This document shows, piece after piece, positions 7,963 through 16,018 of a DNA stretch of 37,142 nt (its first letter is position 1; each line of letters begins with the position of its first letter). Origin of the DNA: Candidatus Kaiserbacteria bacterium (GTDB taxonomy: Bacteria; Patescibacteriota; Minisyncoccia; Phycocordibacterales; Phycocordibacteraceae). The position numbers and the translations under genes were made by a program. The notes beneath the pieces were generated by a model. That model did not search any database, was not told where the DNA came from, and saw only the letters and a program-made list of their open reading frames with translations. The stretch lies in assembly GCA_011052355.1 (NCBI GenBank), contig DRJB01000015.1, positions 1 to 37,142 on the forward strand. The letters run 5' to 3'.

Positions 7963-8018
7963 TATTTCAAAAGAACCGGGGATTTCCATAAATGGAAATC
8001 CCCGGTTCTTTTGAAATA
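7963..8018. terminator. 56-nt hairpin after ftsZ with 27-bp perfect stem
   Basis: Arms 7963-7989 and 7992-8018 pair perfectly around a 2-nt loop. The right arm includes TTCTTTTG, so it can end the ftsZ transcript. The stem is about twice as long as termination needs. Confidence 0.85.
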
Positions 8019-8086
8019 CCTTGTGTATCTTCACACCATACGCTAAAATAATAATATTACTATCTTTAATTCAAGACTCATGTACT

Positions 8087-9046
8087 ATGGAAAATGATAC
8101 ACGCAACAACTCATACGATCTCATTATCATCGGTGGCGGACCCGCCGGGTTTAGCGCAGGGATTTATGCGGCGCGTAAAAAACTCAAGACCGTCATACTC
8201 GCCCAAGAAATAGGCGGGCAAAGTGTCGTATCGGAAGGTATAGAAAATTGGATTGGCACTGTAAAAATCTCAGGTGAGGATTTGAAGAAAGCACTAAATG
8301 CTCACATGGAGGCATATAAAAATGATGCAATAGATCTTCACGAGGGAGAGAAAGTAACTCTGCTTGAACGCAACGGCGCTATGTTCCGGGCAACAACCGC
8401 GTCGGGAAATACATATAGCGCACGCGCGGTACTCATTGCCTCCGGTTCATCACGCCGAAAGCTTGACGTTCCCGGCGCACAAAAATTTGAACACAAAGGC
8501 GTTACCTATTGTGCCTCGTGTGACGGACCTCTGTTTTCCGGTATGGACGTGGCGATTGTCGGCGGAGGAAATGCGGGATTTGAAACCGCCGCACAACTTC
8601 TCGCCTATGTAAAATCTGTCACGCTCATTCACCGACGCAAAGAATTCAAAGCGGACCCGGTTACGGTTGAACACATACTCAAACACCCAAACATGCGCAC
8701 GGTTACCAATGTTGAACCAATCTCAATACAGGGAGATACTTTTGTAAAAAGCATCACCGTGCGCGATCGCGATTCCGCAGATACGCAAGAAATCGCAGTG
8801 TCGGGCGTATTCGTGGAAATAGGAACAATTCCAAATACCGATTTTGTAAGCAAGCTCGTCAATCTAAATACGTTTAACAGCATCATTGTTGAACCAAAGA
8901 CTCAACGTACGTCAGTTGAAGGTGTGTGGGCGGCGGGCGACTGCACCGATGAACTGTATCACCAAAACAATATTGCCGTAGGCGATGCTGTAAAAGCGCT
9001 TGAAAACTTATATCACTGGATTGCCACGCACGCAACAACATCATGA
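8087..9046 (+). CDS. trxB: Thioredoxin reductase-like flavoprotein
   Basis: FAD- and NADPH-binding pyridine nucleotide-disulphide oxidoreductase, 319 aa from the chosen start. FAD site GGGPAG (16-21), redox pair CASCDG (C142, C145), NADPH site GGGNAGFE (159-166), and C-terminal FAD motif VWAAGDCTD. These match low-molecular-weight thioredoxin reductase, with CASC in place of the usual CATC. The frame opens further upstream, but ENDTRNNSYDLIIIGGG is the family-like start. No thioredoxin gene is in the window. It overlaps the next gene by ATGA and so is coupled to two carbohydrate enzymes, an unexpected partnership. Confidence 0.9.
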   Translation: MENDTRNNSYDLIIIGGGPAGFSAGIYAARKKLKTVILAQEIGGQSVVSEGIENWIGTVKISGEDLKKALNAHMEAYKNDAIDLHEGEKVTLLERNGAMFRATTASGNTYSARAVLIASGSSRRKLDVPGAQKFEHKGVTYCASCDGPLFSGMDVAIVGGGNAGFETAAQLLAYVKSVTLIHRRKEFKADPVTVEHILKHPNMRTVTNVEPISIQGDTFVKSITVRDRDSADTQEIAVSGVFVEIGTIPNTDFVSKLVNLNTFNSIIVEPKTQRTSVEGVWAAGDCTDELYHQNNIAVGDAVKALENLYHWIATHATTS

Positions 9047-10254
9047 CGCCACAGATGACCACACGCCAAGAAGCTCGTGAAAAAAGCGTCGCTCTTTTGC
9101 ATGAGCTGATAACCGACGTAGGTTTTCTGGCGGCAAAAGAAGACGTGGAAAATTATGAACGTATATGGTCGCGCGATGGCGTGGTGGCGGGTATCGCATC
9201 ACTGCTTATCGGCGATGAGAAACTTATCGCCACATTCAAAAAGACACTTGATTTGCTTGGTGCTCATCAAGATGAAACCGGAAGAATTCCAAGTAATGTT
9301 ACTCCGCGCAAAGGACATGTCAGTTACGGCACAACGGTGGGAAGAGTTGATGCAACGATATGGTATGTCATAGGAATTATGGCGTTCGCAAAACTCACAA
9401 ATGACACCTCATTCTTTGAAGAACGAAAACAATCTGTTGACAGCGCATTATTTTATTTGCGATGTCTGGAATTAAACGGTCGTGGACTGCTCTACATCCC
9501 GCAAGGTGGCGATTGGGCGGACGAATATATCAACCACGGGTACATTCTGTTTGACGAGGTATTATATTATTATGCACTTTCCGCATACGCACAACACACC
9601 GACGACCAAAAAACAATCACTCAGAAAAATAAGCTACGCAAACTTATTGCCATAAATTATTTTCCTGATGAGAAACACTGTGACAATCCGCTCGTATATG
9701 ACAAAGCATTGTATAGATATGCCGTAACACAACGCTCCACTCCCCTTCCGGCATCATATTTTACCAACCACAGCATCCGCTTCAATACCGATACATTTGC
9801 CATTGCTCTTTTACTTTCATGCGATATCTTGGAACAACAACAACGCGATGACATACGTGAATATGTGCGAGCGAATATAAAGCACAACTCATTTCCCATA
9901 TTTCCCGCATTTCATCCCGTCATCACACCAAAAGATATTGAATGGGCGCATCTTAATTTGAATTTCCTATATGAATTCCGTAACAAACCGAACCAATATC
10001 ATAATGGCGGATTGTGGCCACTGGTTCACGGATTTTTCATTTCATCATTTTCAAAAAAAGATGGCTTGGGTGCGCTTGACGATTTTGCAAATGTACTCGC
10101 ACGCGATAAATATATTTTCCCCGAATATTATCACGGCACCACATTCAAAGCTATGGGAACGACTCAACTTGGTTTTTCCGCGGCAAGTTATCTTATTGCG
10201 TACGAATCCATTGTGAATGGAAAAGATATTTATTCCATCATCTCCGGTGTATGA
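9043..10254 (+). CDS. GH100-like neutral invertase / (alpha/alpha)6-barrel glycosidase
   Basis: A 403-aa soluble protein with no signal peptide, so cytoplasmic. Motifs resemble alkaline/neutral invertases: IWSRDGVVAGIASLL (41-55), GRVDATIWYVIGIMAF (100-115, containing the conserved GRVDSTLW-type element), GGDWADE, and YHNGGLWPL (319-327). These would hydrolyse sucrose to glucose and fructose. Amylo-1,6-glucosidases share the fold and cannot be excluded. The next gene overlaps by ATGA and resembles sucrose-phosphate phosphatase, which supports a sucrose-related substrate. The protein is shorter than plant GH100 enzymes but complete across the barrel. Confidence 0.7.
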   Translation: MTPQMTTRQEAREKSVALLHELITDVGFLAAKEDVENYERIWSRDGVVAGIASLLIGDEKLIATFKKTLDLLGAHQDETGRIPSNVTPRKGHVSYGTTVGRVDATIWYVIGIMAFAKLTNDTSFFEERKQSVDSALFYLRCLELNGRGLLYIPQGGDWADEYINHGYILFDEVLYYYALSAYAQHTDDQKTITQKNKLRKLIAINYFPDEKHCDNPLVYDKALYRYAVTQRSTPLPASYFTNHSIRFNTDTFAIALLLSCDILEQQQRDDIREYVRANIKHNSFPIFPAFHPVITPKDIEWAHLNLNFLYEFRNKPNQYHNGGLWPLVHGFFISSFSKKDGLGALDDFANVLARDKYIFPEYYHGTTFKAMGTTQLGFSAASYLIAYESIVNGKDIYSIISGV

Positions 10255-11066
10255 TTTTTCTTGTTACAGACCTAGACAGAACACTCTTGCCAAACGGTCC
10301 ATACGCCGATGACAAAAGTATTCCGGAATTATTTAAAAAATTGGAAACGGTTCCCCACATTCTTTGCTATGCAACTGGAAGAAATCTTCCAATGGCGCAA
10401 GAGGCGGTGCGCATGTGGCACATTCCCCTGCCGGATTTTCTTGTTGCGGAGGTTGGCACCTCCTTATACAGAAAATCCGGCAACGATCTTGTCACCGACA
10501 CCCGATGGCGCGAATATATTCTCTCTACGCAAAAAAACTGGAGTGGTGAACACATACGCTCCTCTCTTGGTACCTACGATGCACTCACGCTCCAAGAAGA
10601 AGAAAAACAAAATGAATTTAAGATAAGTTATTATCTCTCCGACCATACTAAAAAAGATGCAACGCTGGAGATAATACACCACACACTTGCACAAGAAAGC
10701 ATCACCGCACAAGTGTTGTGGAGTATTGACCCGCTTGCTGACAATGTCGGGCTTATTGACATTATTCCCGCAACGGCAACAAAAGCCGGTGCTGTGGAGT
10801 TTTTACGTACAAAAGAAGGGTTTGAAAAAGAACAAACATTCTATTGCGGTGATAGTGGAAATGATATACTTCCGCTCTCACGTTGTTACAAATCAATTGT
10901 AGTCAAAAATGCCCCAGAAGAAGTAAAAGAAGAAGTTTCTAAACGAGTTTCCGATGCCAAGTGTACCGATAATTTATATATTGCAACCGGAACACCTACC
11001 AAAAACGGAAACTACGCGTCCGGCATCATTGAAGGACTTGTTCATTTCGGAATTATAACGCTATAG
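10251..11066 (+). CDS. Sucrose-phosphate phosphatase-like HAD hydrolase
   Basis: A 271-aa HAD-IIB protein. Motif I is DLDRTLLP (7-14), the exact style of sucrose-6F-phosphate phosphatases, followed by YATGRN (motif II) and GDSGNDILPL near residue 199 (motif IV). The C-terminal part also keeps NGNYASGIIEGL, which resembles the end of SPP domains. It would remove phosphate from sucrose-6-phosphate or a similar sugar phosphate. No sucrose-phosphate synthase is in the window. It is coupled to the invertase-like gene by ATGA, and its stop lies 22 nt from the convergent doxX stop. Confidence 0.75.
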   Translation: MIFLVTDLDRTLLPNGPYADDKSIPELFKKLETVPHILCYATGRNLPMAQEAVRMWHIPLPDFLVAEVGTSLYRKSGNDLVTDTRWREYILSTQKNWSGEHIRSSLGTYDALTLQEEEKQNEFKISYYLSDHTKKDATLEIIHHTLAQESITAQVLWSIDPLADNVGLIDIIPATATKAGAVEFLRTKEGFEKEQTFYCGDSGNDILPLSRCYKSIVVKNAPEEVKEEVSKRVSDAKCTDNLYIATGTPTKNGNYASGIIEGLVHFGIITL

Positions 11067-11088
11067 AGATGTCGCCCAGGGGTACCTT

Positions 11089-11574
11089 TCACCACGTACC
11101 AAGAAACTTCGGATAGTGTTTTCGTATAAAACCATCAATGCTGGCAAATCGCCAGCTTCTTCCAAGCCATAGCGCGACAAACACCAAGACATAAATAATT
11201 GCAGTACCGATATCGGTAGAACCTGATACATAAGGACCGCCAAGACCCTCCGCGGTTGTCCATATGACAAGTGCAAGCACAATACCACCGGAAATGGCGA
11301 CTTTTGTGAAAAAACCAAAGATAAGACCGACTGCAATGGCGGTTTCAGCGAGCGCTACGATAATAGCATAGAAATGTGGATCAACAGAAACAGTATGAAT
11401 CCAGAAATTAATCCATGCTTGAACTGCCACCGGCTGACCCTGTGCACCATTAACAAGATAACTGGTAAAATTATTTATAAATGCCGGTCTCCACTTAAAC
11501 GAAGCATCAGCAAGCCACACCAACCCAAACACCACGCGTAACACCGCAAATGATTTATCCTCATGTGATTTCAT
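11089..11574 (-). CDS. DoxX family membrane protein
   Basis: A protein of 161 aa with four predicted transmembrane helices, with the DoxX pattern: FAVLRVVFGLVWLADASFKW near the N-terminus, AETAIAVGLIFGFFTKVAISGGIVLALVIW in the middle, and a final helix followed by a basic tail. DoxX/DoxD proteins are linked to quinone-dependent redox reactions, but the biochemical role of most is unknown. The frame allows a start 8 codons earlier (11598), but the promoter at 11582-11611 would begin transcription at about 11574, which favours the inner ATG. It is divergent from the Cys-x-x-Cys membrane protein and near the cytochrome b gene. Confidence 0.85.
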   Translation of the reverse strand: MKSHEDKSFAVLRVVFGLVWLADASFKWRPAFINNFTSYLVNGAQGQPVAVQAWINFWIHTVSVDPHFYAIIVALAETAIAVGLIFGFFTKVAISGGIVLALVIWTTAEGLGGPYVSGSTDIGTAIIYVLVFVALWLGRSWRFASIDGFIRKHYPKFLGTW

Positions 11575-11581
11575 ATAAGTA

Positions 11582-11611
11582 AGTATATCTCCCAACACAA
11601 ATATCAGTCAA
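11582..11611 (-). promoter_or_regulatory. doxX promoter
   Basis: Read on the minus strand: -35 TTGACT (11611-11606), 18-nt spacer, -10 TATACT (11587-11582), then 7 nt to the ATG at 11574. This decides the start codon and predicts a leaderless mRNA. Confidence 0.65.
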
Positions 11612-11660
11612 CATATCATCGCAACACCATCTGTGGATAGCGTGTTATGCTGTTATCATA

Positions 11661-12188
11661 ATGAGAACCTTTGCGACGCACCTCAATATAATTATTTCCG
11701 CCATGTGGACTGTGCTTTCCAAATGGACATACCAGGTTGCATTTGTCATATTGGCTGTACTTTTTGTGGCATTGTATATTTCAATTCCGGTAATGCTCAT
11801 ACCGGGGAATACATTCACCTTTCAATTGAGTTTATACACGCCCGCGGATTACGCCATATTTATTTCCATTTCAATACTCACCTCATTACTTGTACTTATG
11901 CAGGTTTTTTCTTTTCTTCACTCGCGCACATACAGCGCGCGCGTCATTGGGCGTGGCAGTGTCGGAGTGTTTTCCGGAATATTTTCAGGAATGTTTGCGA
12001 GTGTAACATGTGTTCCGTGCGCCATTGGATTTCTTGGGATTTTCGGGGGGGTGGAAAGTACGCTTATCATCAGTAAATATCAATACTACTTTATCGCCGT
12101 GGCAAGTATATTTGTGCTATGGGGAATGTATCACGCATCTCGCCGAGTGATGGGATACTGCAAAGAGTGCGATATACAGAACCAATAA
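11661..12188 (+). CDS. Four-helix membrane protein with a Cys-x-x-Cys in a membrane segment
   Basis: A 175-aa protein with about four or five hydrophobic helices (about residues 25-50, 62-85, 100-130, 140-160). The third is preceded by GRGSVGVFSGIFSGMF and contains SVTCVPCAIGFLGIFGG, a cysteine pair within or at the edge of the membrane; a third and fourth cysteine occur in the tail CKECD. I do not recognise the family. The cysteine pairs and the neighbouring doxX and cytochrome b genes suggest a membrane thiol or metal redox role, which is inference. The start is the first ATG; TATCAT lies only 1 nt before it, so the promoter is unclear. Confidence 0.75.
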   Translation: MRTFATHLNIIISAMWTVLSKWTYQVAFVILAVLFVALYISIPVMLIPGNTFTFQLSLYTPADYAIFISISILTSLLVLMQVFSFLHSRTYSARVIGRGSVGVFSGIFSGMFASVTCVPCAIGFLGIFGGVESTLIISKYQYYFIAVASIFVLWGMYHASRRVMGYCKECDIQNQ

Positions 12189-12255
12189 CCATCACGATGC
12201 TCACTGTACTATTTATATAGTGTGCATAAGTATTACCTATGTAAAGAATATGATT

Positions 12256-12263
12256 GCTATAAT
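12256..12263 (+). promoter_or_regulatory. Consensus -10 of the cytochrome b gene
   Basis: TGCTATAAT (12256-12263 covers GCTATAAT; TATAAT is 12258-12263) is an extended -10. It ends 6 nt before the ATG at 12270, which predicts a leaderless mRNA and excludes the longer frame starting at 12222. Confidence 0.6.
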
Positions 12264-12269
12264 AAAAAT

Positions 12270-13784
12270 ATGCAAGATGAAGAAAAGAACTTAAAAGAGT
12301 ACAGTCCAAAAACTAACGCATTTAAGACACTGATAGATAAAATATATATTCACCGGATGCCGTCATACGGCAATAAGATATTCTTTTCGCTTGGATTTCT
12401 TGCACTTACTTGTTTAACGGTACTTGTGGCAACCGGTATTGTGTTGGCGTTTATGGGCCAAACATGGTGGCTCACAAATCCATGGGGCATATACTTCCGC
12501 AGTGTACACTTGTGGACCGTACAAGCATTTTTTGTAATACTTATATTGCATATTATTGTGGGTTTCTCTACCAGTGGGTTCCGTCCACCACGCAGAATGG
12601 TGTGGGTTTTTGGAGCCATTATATTTGCACTGGTACTTATTCAAACAGAGTTTGGCTACGGTTTGCGTGGTGATTTCTCTTCCCAATATCGCGCGGTCGC
12701 CGGTGCAGATTTTTGGAATGGTGCTCATTTAGGTTATTGGCTTAATCCTCTCAATTACTCGCAGGCATTTGCCATACATGTCGTCATTATTCCTCTTGCC
12801 ATATTATTTTTATTCGTTCTTCACTACATTCTCGTACATACCTATGGTATTTCAAAACCACTTCGCAAAGACATACCCTACAAAGAGGTACCGGCAAATC
12901 ACAATATACTATTCATTCGTGGCGGGGTACTCGTTGTGGCGATTTTGGTGTTGGCGCTCTTCTTTCACTCGCCATATGTTCCGGCAGTACGCATAGCCAA
13001 CATAGCAAATCAAAACCCAACGCTCGTGGCAACAACGATGTTGCAAGAGTTTAATCACACTTCAGGTACGGCAACGTATTTTGACTCCATTGATCCTTAC
13101 ACATTTAATACACGAAGTGTCTTTGTGGTTACCCCTTATAAGCAGTTCTTGATACATAATCAAAACAACAACGCCTGGACAACATTTGTCAATGCATCAC
13201 CAGCTCAACAAAAAGCATATATACAACAAGCAAAATCGTATGTCACCGCTACAAGTACCAACAATGTAGGAACTAGCACGAACGCTGTTGCAAGCACCAC
13301 AAACCCTGTCATCTCCATGATACACACACTAATGCCCATAGCGAAAAGCGGATTGTATCAATCATTATTGAACCAAGAAAATCAAAACTCTAACTACACA
13401 TACACCTTACGCTTCCTGCTTGATATGAATGTATTGCATGACAAAGCAGCATCGCTTCATATGGATACTGCTGAGTACGGTATGGCAAAAGATGAAAATG
13501 AGGCTCATGGTATATGGGTGCTTCCTCCCGGTTCATGGTGGCTCTTACCACTTGGGTGGTCTAACAGCGCTTTTAATCTATTAGAAAATCCCTATGGCGA
13601 CCAAATCGCAGGTGAGATACTTGGAGCGCTCTTGCTCATATTCATTCTCTTCCCCTATATTCCCTATCTAAATCGTCTTCCGGAATTATTGCCTCTTGCA
13701 CCGATTATTCAAAAAGAACCAAAAGAGAAAGAAAGAGGAGAGGAAAAGGAGCCTGACAAAAAAGAAAACGAAGAGATACATTAG
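12270..13784 (+). CDS. Cytochrome b6-like protein with large extra domain
   Basis: A 504-aa protein. The N-terminal 200 residues match the haem-binding core of cytochrome b/b6: H80 and H94 (14 apart) in the second helix and H170 and H185 (15 apart) in the fourth, the spacing found in b6-type proteins. WWLTNPWG, FRSVHLW and the long Q-loop-like segment also fit. After the helix ending near 235 comes a roughly 170-residue soluble region (about 240-410) rich in Thr, Asn and Gln with no recognised domain. A last membrane helix near 450-475 precedes a highly charged Lys/Glu tail. It may transfer electrons from quinol. No Rieske protein or cytochrome c gene is present. Confidence 0.85.
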   Translation: MQDEEKNLKEYSPKTNAFKTLIDKIYIHRMPSYGNKIFFSLGFLALTCLTVLVATGIVLAFMGQTWWLTNPWGIYFRSVHLWTVQAFFVILILHIIVGFSTSGFRPPRRMVWVFGAIIFALVLIQTEFGYGLRGDFSSQYRAVAGADFWNGAHLGYWLNPLNYSQAFAIHVVIIPLAILFLFVLHYILVHTYGISKPLRKDIPYKEVPANHNILFIRGGVLVVAILVLALFFHSPYVPAVRIANIANQNPTLVATTMLQEFNHTSGTATYFDSIDPYTFNTRSVFVVTPYKQFLIHNQNNNAWTTFVNASPAQQKAYIQQAKSYVTATSTNNVGTSTNAVASTTNPVISMIHTLMPIAKSGLYQSLLNQENQNSNYTYTLRFLLDMNVLHDKAASLHMDTAEYGMAKDENEAHGIWVLPPGSWWLLPLGWSNSAFNLLENPYGDQIAGEILGALLLIFILFPYIPYLNRLPELLPLAPIIQKEPKEKERGEEKEPDKKENEEIH

Positions 13785-13821
13785 AGTTTCTTGTCAGATA
13801 TTTTTAGTCATTATATTCAAT

Positions 13822-14415
13822 TTACTCTTTAATATTATTAAGGAGCTCCGGGAATTCTTTAACTTGGAAATGTCCACTATTTTTAAAAATATGTTTTTTT
13901 GCGCTTGGGAGTGCTTCTGCGTATGCCTCAAAATCTCCGAAGTCAACGACAGGGTCGTCCTTTGATTGATACAAATGTATATGCGAAACTTGCTGTTCAA
14001 TCTTCTCTAAAGAATTACCCAATGTAAAGCCCGCCTTTCCGCAACTTCTATCACCAAACGGAGCCGCCAATAAATGTAAGGATTCTATCTTCTTCGGAAA
14101 AATATTTTCAGAGAGATATTTTGTGAGAAAAATACCACCCAAACTATTTCCGATAAGCACAACCCCATCGTGGACATATGGGATATATTTTTCAAACCAA
14201 ATTTTCCATTCATCATATTTTGCATTCCAAGCGCATGGCATTTGTGGAGTAATCAACTGAAAATTATCTCCCAGTTTTTCAGCAAAAGAATGTCCCCACT
14301 TCTTTGGTTGCTCAGTCACCGGGTTTGCCAGCTTTGTTGTGCGCAGGAAATTCATATACTCTTCGTATGTTCCCCAAGCTTCCCCACCATGTATCAAAAT
14401 CACTTGTCTTTTCAT
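13822..14415 (-). CDS. Small serine hydrolase of the alpha/beta fold (RBBP9/YdeN-like)
   Basis: A 197-aa soluble protein. It begins MKRQVILIHGGEAWG, the first strand and oxyanion loop. The nucleophile elbow is GNSLGG, the acid lies in SKDDPVVDFGD and the catalytic His in NSGHFQ. This is a complete triad in a family of small hydrolases of unknown natural substrate. It converges with the cytochrome b gene. A frameshifted relative lies directly upstream at 14465-14702, so two copies once stood in tandem. Confidence 0.82.
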   Translation of the reverse strand: MKRQVILIHGGEAWGTYEEYMNFLRTTKLANPVTEQPKKWGHSFAEKLGDNFQLITPQMPCAWNAKYDEWKIWFEKYIPYVHDGVVLIGNSLGGIFLTKYLSENIFPKKIESLHLLAAPFGDRSCGKAGFTLGNSLEKIEQQVSHIHLYQSKDDPVVDFGDFEAYAEALPSAKKHIFKNSGHFQVKEFPELLNNIKE

Positions 14416-14464
14416 ATAGTATTAACTACACTGTACAATAACATATACCTACTTGCCACCATTT

Positions 14465-14702
14465 TTATACCATGATTGTGTTATTGCGAGCAATGATGTA
14501 TCCAAGTAATTCCGGAAACTCCACATACCCCGCTAATTCATTGAGATGCCACCGTCTGGGATGACTGTAGTTTTGACCCCAAGTTTTCGGCAAAATCTTT
14601 TGATTCATCAAGTGGTACGTATGGATTATTGTCTCCATGGAATACCGCAACATTCCCGGCACTGCCTTTGATTTTGTTCCAGTCAAAATTCTTATGCCCC
14701 AC
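14465..14702 (-). pseudogene. Remnant of a second alpha/beta hydrolase, two frameshifts
   Basis: On the minus strand the first segment reads VGHKNFDWNKIKGSAGNVAVFHGDNN… and goes on to PYVPLDESKDFAENLGSK, the acid-residue part of an RBBP9-like hydrolase. The frame then breaks near 14569-14571 (next segment TVIPDGG) and again near 14548-14550 (next HLNELAGYVEFPELLGYI). Each break fits a 1-nt deletion. The catalytic His is rejoined only across the second break. The N-terminal half, with the nucleophile, is missing and stop codons precede 14702. This is a decayed gene next to an intact relative. Sequencing error could explain one shift but not the missing half. Confidence 0.8.
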
Positions 14703-14925
14703 GTATTATTAATGCTGTTTTCATAATTATTTAAAAAAAATTTACTATGCGGAGAGATTGTAACCTTTGCGCGAACCTTTTTTGAGCGAAGCTCCTAACT
14801 TTCCATGCGCCGAGCGCGTGGTGGCTTGCAACAATATCTTACGCGCGGAGAACATGGTGACTCTAAACTTAATCTTACGCATTTGAGTCAACTGTGACGC
14901 GCCACACGCCTCTGCTATCGCTACG

Positions 14926-15043
14926 GCGAACCCGCCCGACAAAACCATTTCCTTACCTTTCTTTTTTCACCTGTCGGCGGAGGAGTTTGGAGAGGAGGCA
15001 AACAAAAAATTGAAAAGGAAATGGTTTTGTCGGGCGGGTTCGC
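14926..15043. repeat. 118-bp inverted-repeat element, left copy
   Basis: Perfect 29-nt terminal inverted repeats (14926-14954 and 15015-15043, ends GCGAACCCGCCCGAC and its complement) enclose a 60-nt core that starts ACCTTTC and includes TCGGCGGAGG and CAAAAAATTG. A second, more decayed copy in the same orientation lies at 19301-19416. No open frame is inside, so it resembles a MITE or a recombination site. Confidence 0.85.
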
Positions 15044-15065
15044 TCAGAGTTCATTATAACCTAAG

Positions 15066-15096
15066 TTGGGGTATTCTACAATAGGATATACAATAC
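15066..15096 (+). promoter_or_regulatory. Promoter and possible operator of the XRE gene
   Basis: TTGGGG (15066-15071), 17-nt spacer, TACAAT (15089-15094), ATG at 15102, so leaderless. An imperfect inverted repeat GTATTCTAC (15071-15079) / ATACAATAC (15088-15096), 7 of 9 positions matching, overlaps the promoter and could be the control-protein site. Confidence 0.45.
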
Positions 15097-15101
15097 TAAA
15101 T

Positions 15102-15329
15102 ATGGATAAGTCAATTCATTCAACAAAATATAAAACTGTACTTCAAAATTTACTTAAAGCTCGCCATGAGTTTGGTTTAATGCAGGTTGAAGTTGCAGAA
15201 AAACTTAAAAAACCTCAATCGTTTGTATCAAAAATTGAGCGTGGTGAGCGGAGGTTAGATGTTATTGAATTGGAAGCTTTTGCAAAATTATATAAAAAAA
15301 GTGTGGATTGGTTTTTAATTAAAAAATAA
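15102..15329 (+). CDS. XRE-type HTH regulator, possible R-M control protein
   Basis: A 75-aa protein that is almost entirely a helix-turn-helix domain: LLKARHEFGLMQVEVAEKLKKPQSFVSKIERGERRLDVIELEAFAKLYKKSVDWFL. Size and fold match the controller (C) proteins of restriction-modification systems, which bind their own promoter and time nuclease expression. The ATG at 15102 is chosen over an upstream start at 15066 because it follows a -10 box by 7 nt. The endonuclease gene begins 3 nt after its stop, so the two are co-transcribed and probably coupled. Confidence 0.85.
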   Translation: MDKSIHSTKYKTVLQNLLKARHEFGLMQVEVAEKLKKPQSFVSKIERGERRLDVIELEAFAKLYKKSVDWFLIKK

Positions 15330-15331
15330 TT

Positions 15332-16018
15332 ATGACAAAATTCAAAGAATTTACAAATTTTCTAAAAACAGTACAACTTCAAAAATATCGTAAGGAATAC
15401 AGCACAATAAAAATTGTTGAGATGGATTTACCTAAAAATATTCAGGCGATAGAATTACTCTATACAGTCTATTGGGAGGAGAAAAAATTTGTATCGTTTG
15501 AAGATTTTTATAAAAGATATTTACAAGAAAAAGGATCTACTATCGATGAATTCAGAATTAAAACAACAATGTGTGAGGATTGTTTCCGTCGCGGGCTTAA
15601 AGCAAGAATTTACAGAACTTGGGCGGGTTTAATTACTCAAATACATGCTGGATATGTTGCAGAGTCTGTTTTTGGTGATGGTACAGTGTTAATGTCAGAG
15701 AAACTTGATCATCAAGGAGCAGATATAAGGGTAGAATATAAAAGACACGCACTCAACTATCAGGTTAAAAAAACATCGCATGCGGGTGTTAAAAGTAGTA
15801 AACCTTTAGCGAGAAAAAATGTTATGGACGGAGAGCCTATTGATATTTTATATGAAGTACCAGCATGTTTATCTGATCCAAAAACAAAGAAAGGAGAATT
15901 TAGAGTTCCGTACTTAAGATTTTTAGAAGACACTAGGACAGAAACATTTGAAAATGGATTTGTTGTATTTACCGCAGATACTTTCTTGCCAAAGAAAAAA
16001 GAAATTGATGCAAACTAA
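15332..16018 (+). CDS. TaqI-family type II restriction endonuclease
   Basis: The 228-aa protein matches TaqI, recalled from memory, in order along its length: an N-terminal FxxFLxxxxLxxYxxxYxxIKxVExDLP segment, YWEEKKFVSFEDFYKRYLQ, GLKARIYRTWAGLITQIHAGY, and the catalytic region LDHQGADIRVEY…NYQVKKTSH, which supplies D126, D131 and K146/K147 at the positions of the TaqI PD-(D/E)xK site. TaqI cuts TCGA; whether this one does is unknown. The C-terminal ENGFVVFTADTF also matches the TaqI ending. It lies directly after the XRE gene and overlaps the oppositely oriented methyltransferase gene tail to tail by 4 nt. It is AT-rich like the rest of the island. Confidence 0.85.
   Translation: MTKFKEFTNFLKTVQLQKYRKEYSTIKIVEMDLPKNIQAIELLYTVYWEEKKFVSFEDFYKRYLQEKGSTIDEFRIKTTMCEDCFRRGLKARIYRTWAGLITQIHAGYVAESVFGDGTVLMSEKLDHQGADIRVEYKRHALNYQVKKTSHAGVKSSKPLARKNVMDGEPIDILYEVPACLSDPKTKKGEFRVPYLRFLEDTRTETFENGFVVFTADTFLPKKKEIDAN

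Larger units (their letters stand above)
14703..15101. other. Intergenic left boundary of the restriction island
   Basis: There is no credible gene here. The region holds the decayed 5' side of the hydrolase remnant (to about 14740), a GC-mixed stretch without coding pattern (14745-14925), the inverted-repeat element 14926-15043, and the promoter of the XRE gene. Base composition changes from mixed to clearly AT-rich to the right of about 15050. Confidence 0.6.

Noticed and set aside
12222..12269. Longer N-terminus of the cytochrome b protein
   Set aside because: A consensus TATAAT lies at 12258-12263 inside that extension, so translation from 12222 is unlikely.
14745..14948. 67-aa minus-strand frame left of the island
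   Set aside because: No family-like pattern, ends inside the inverted-repeat element, and has no promoter. Treated as non-coding.
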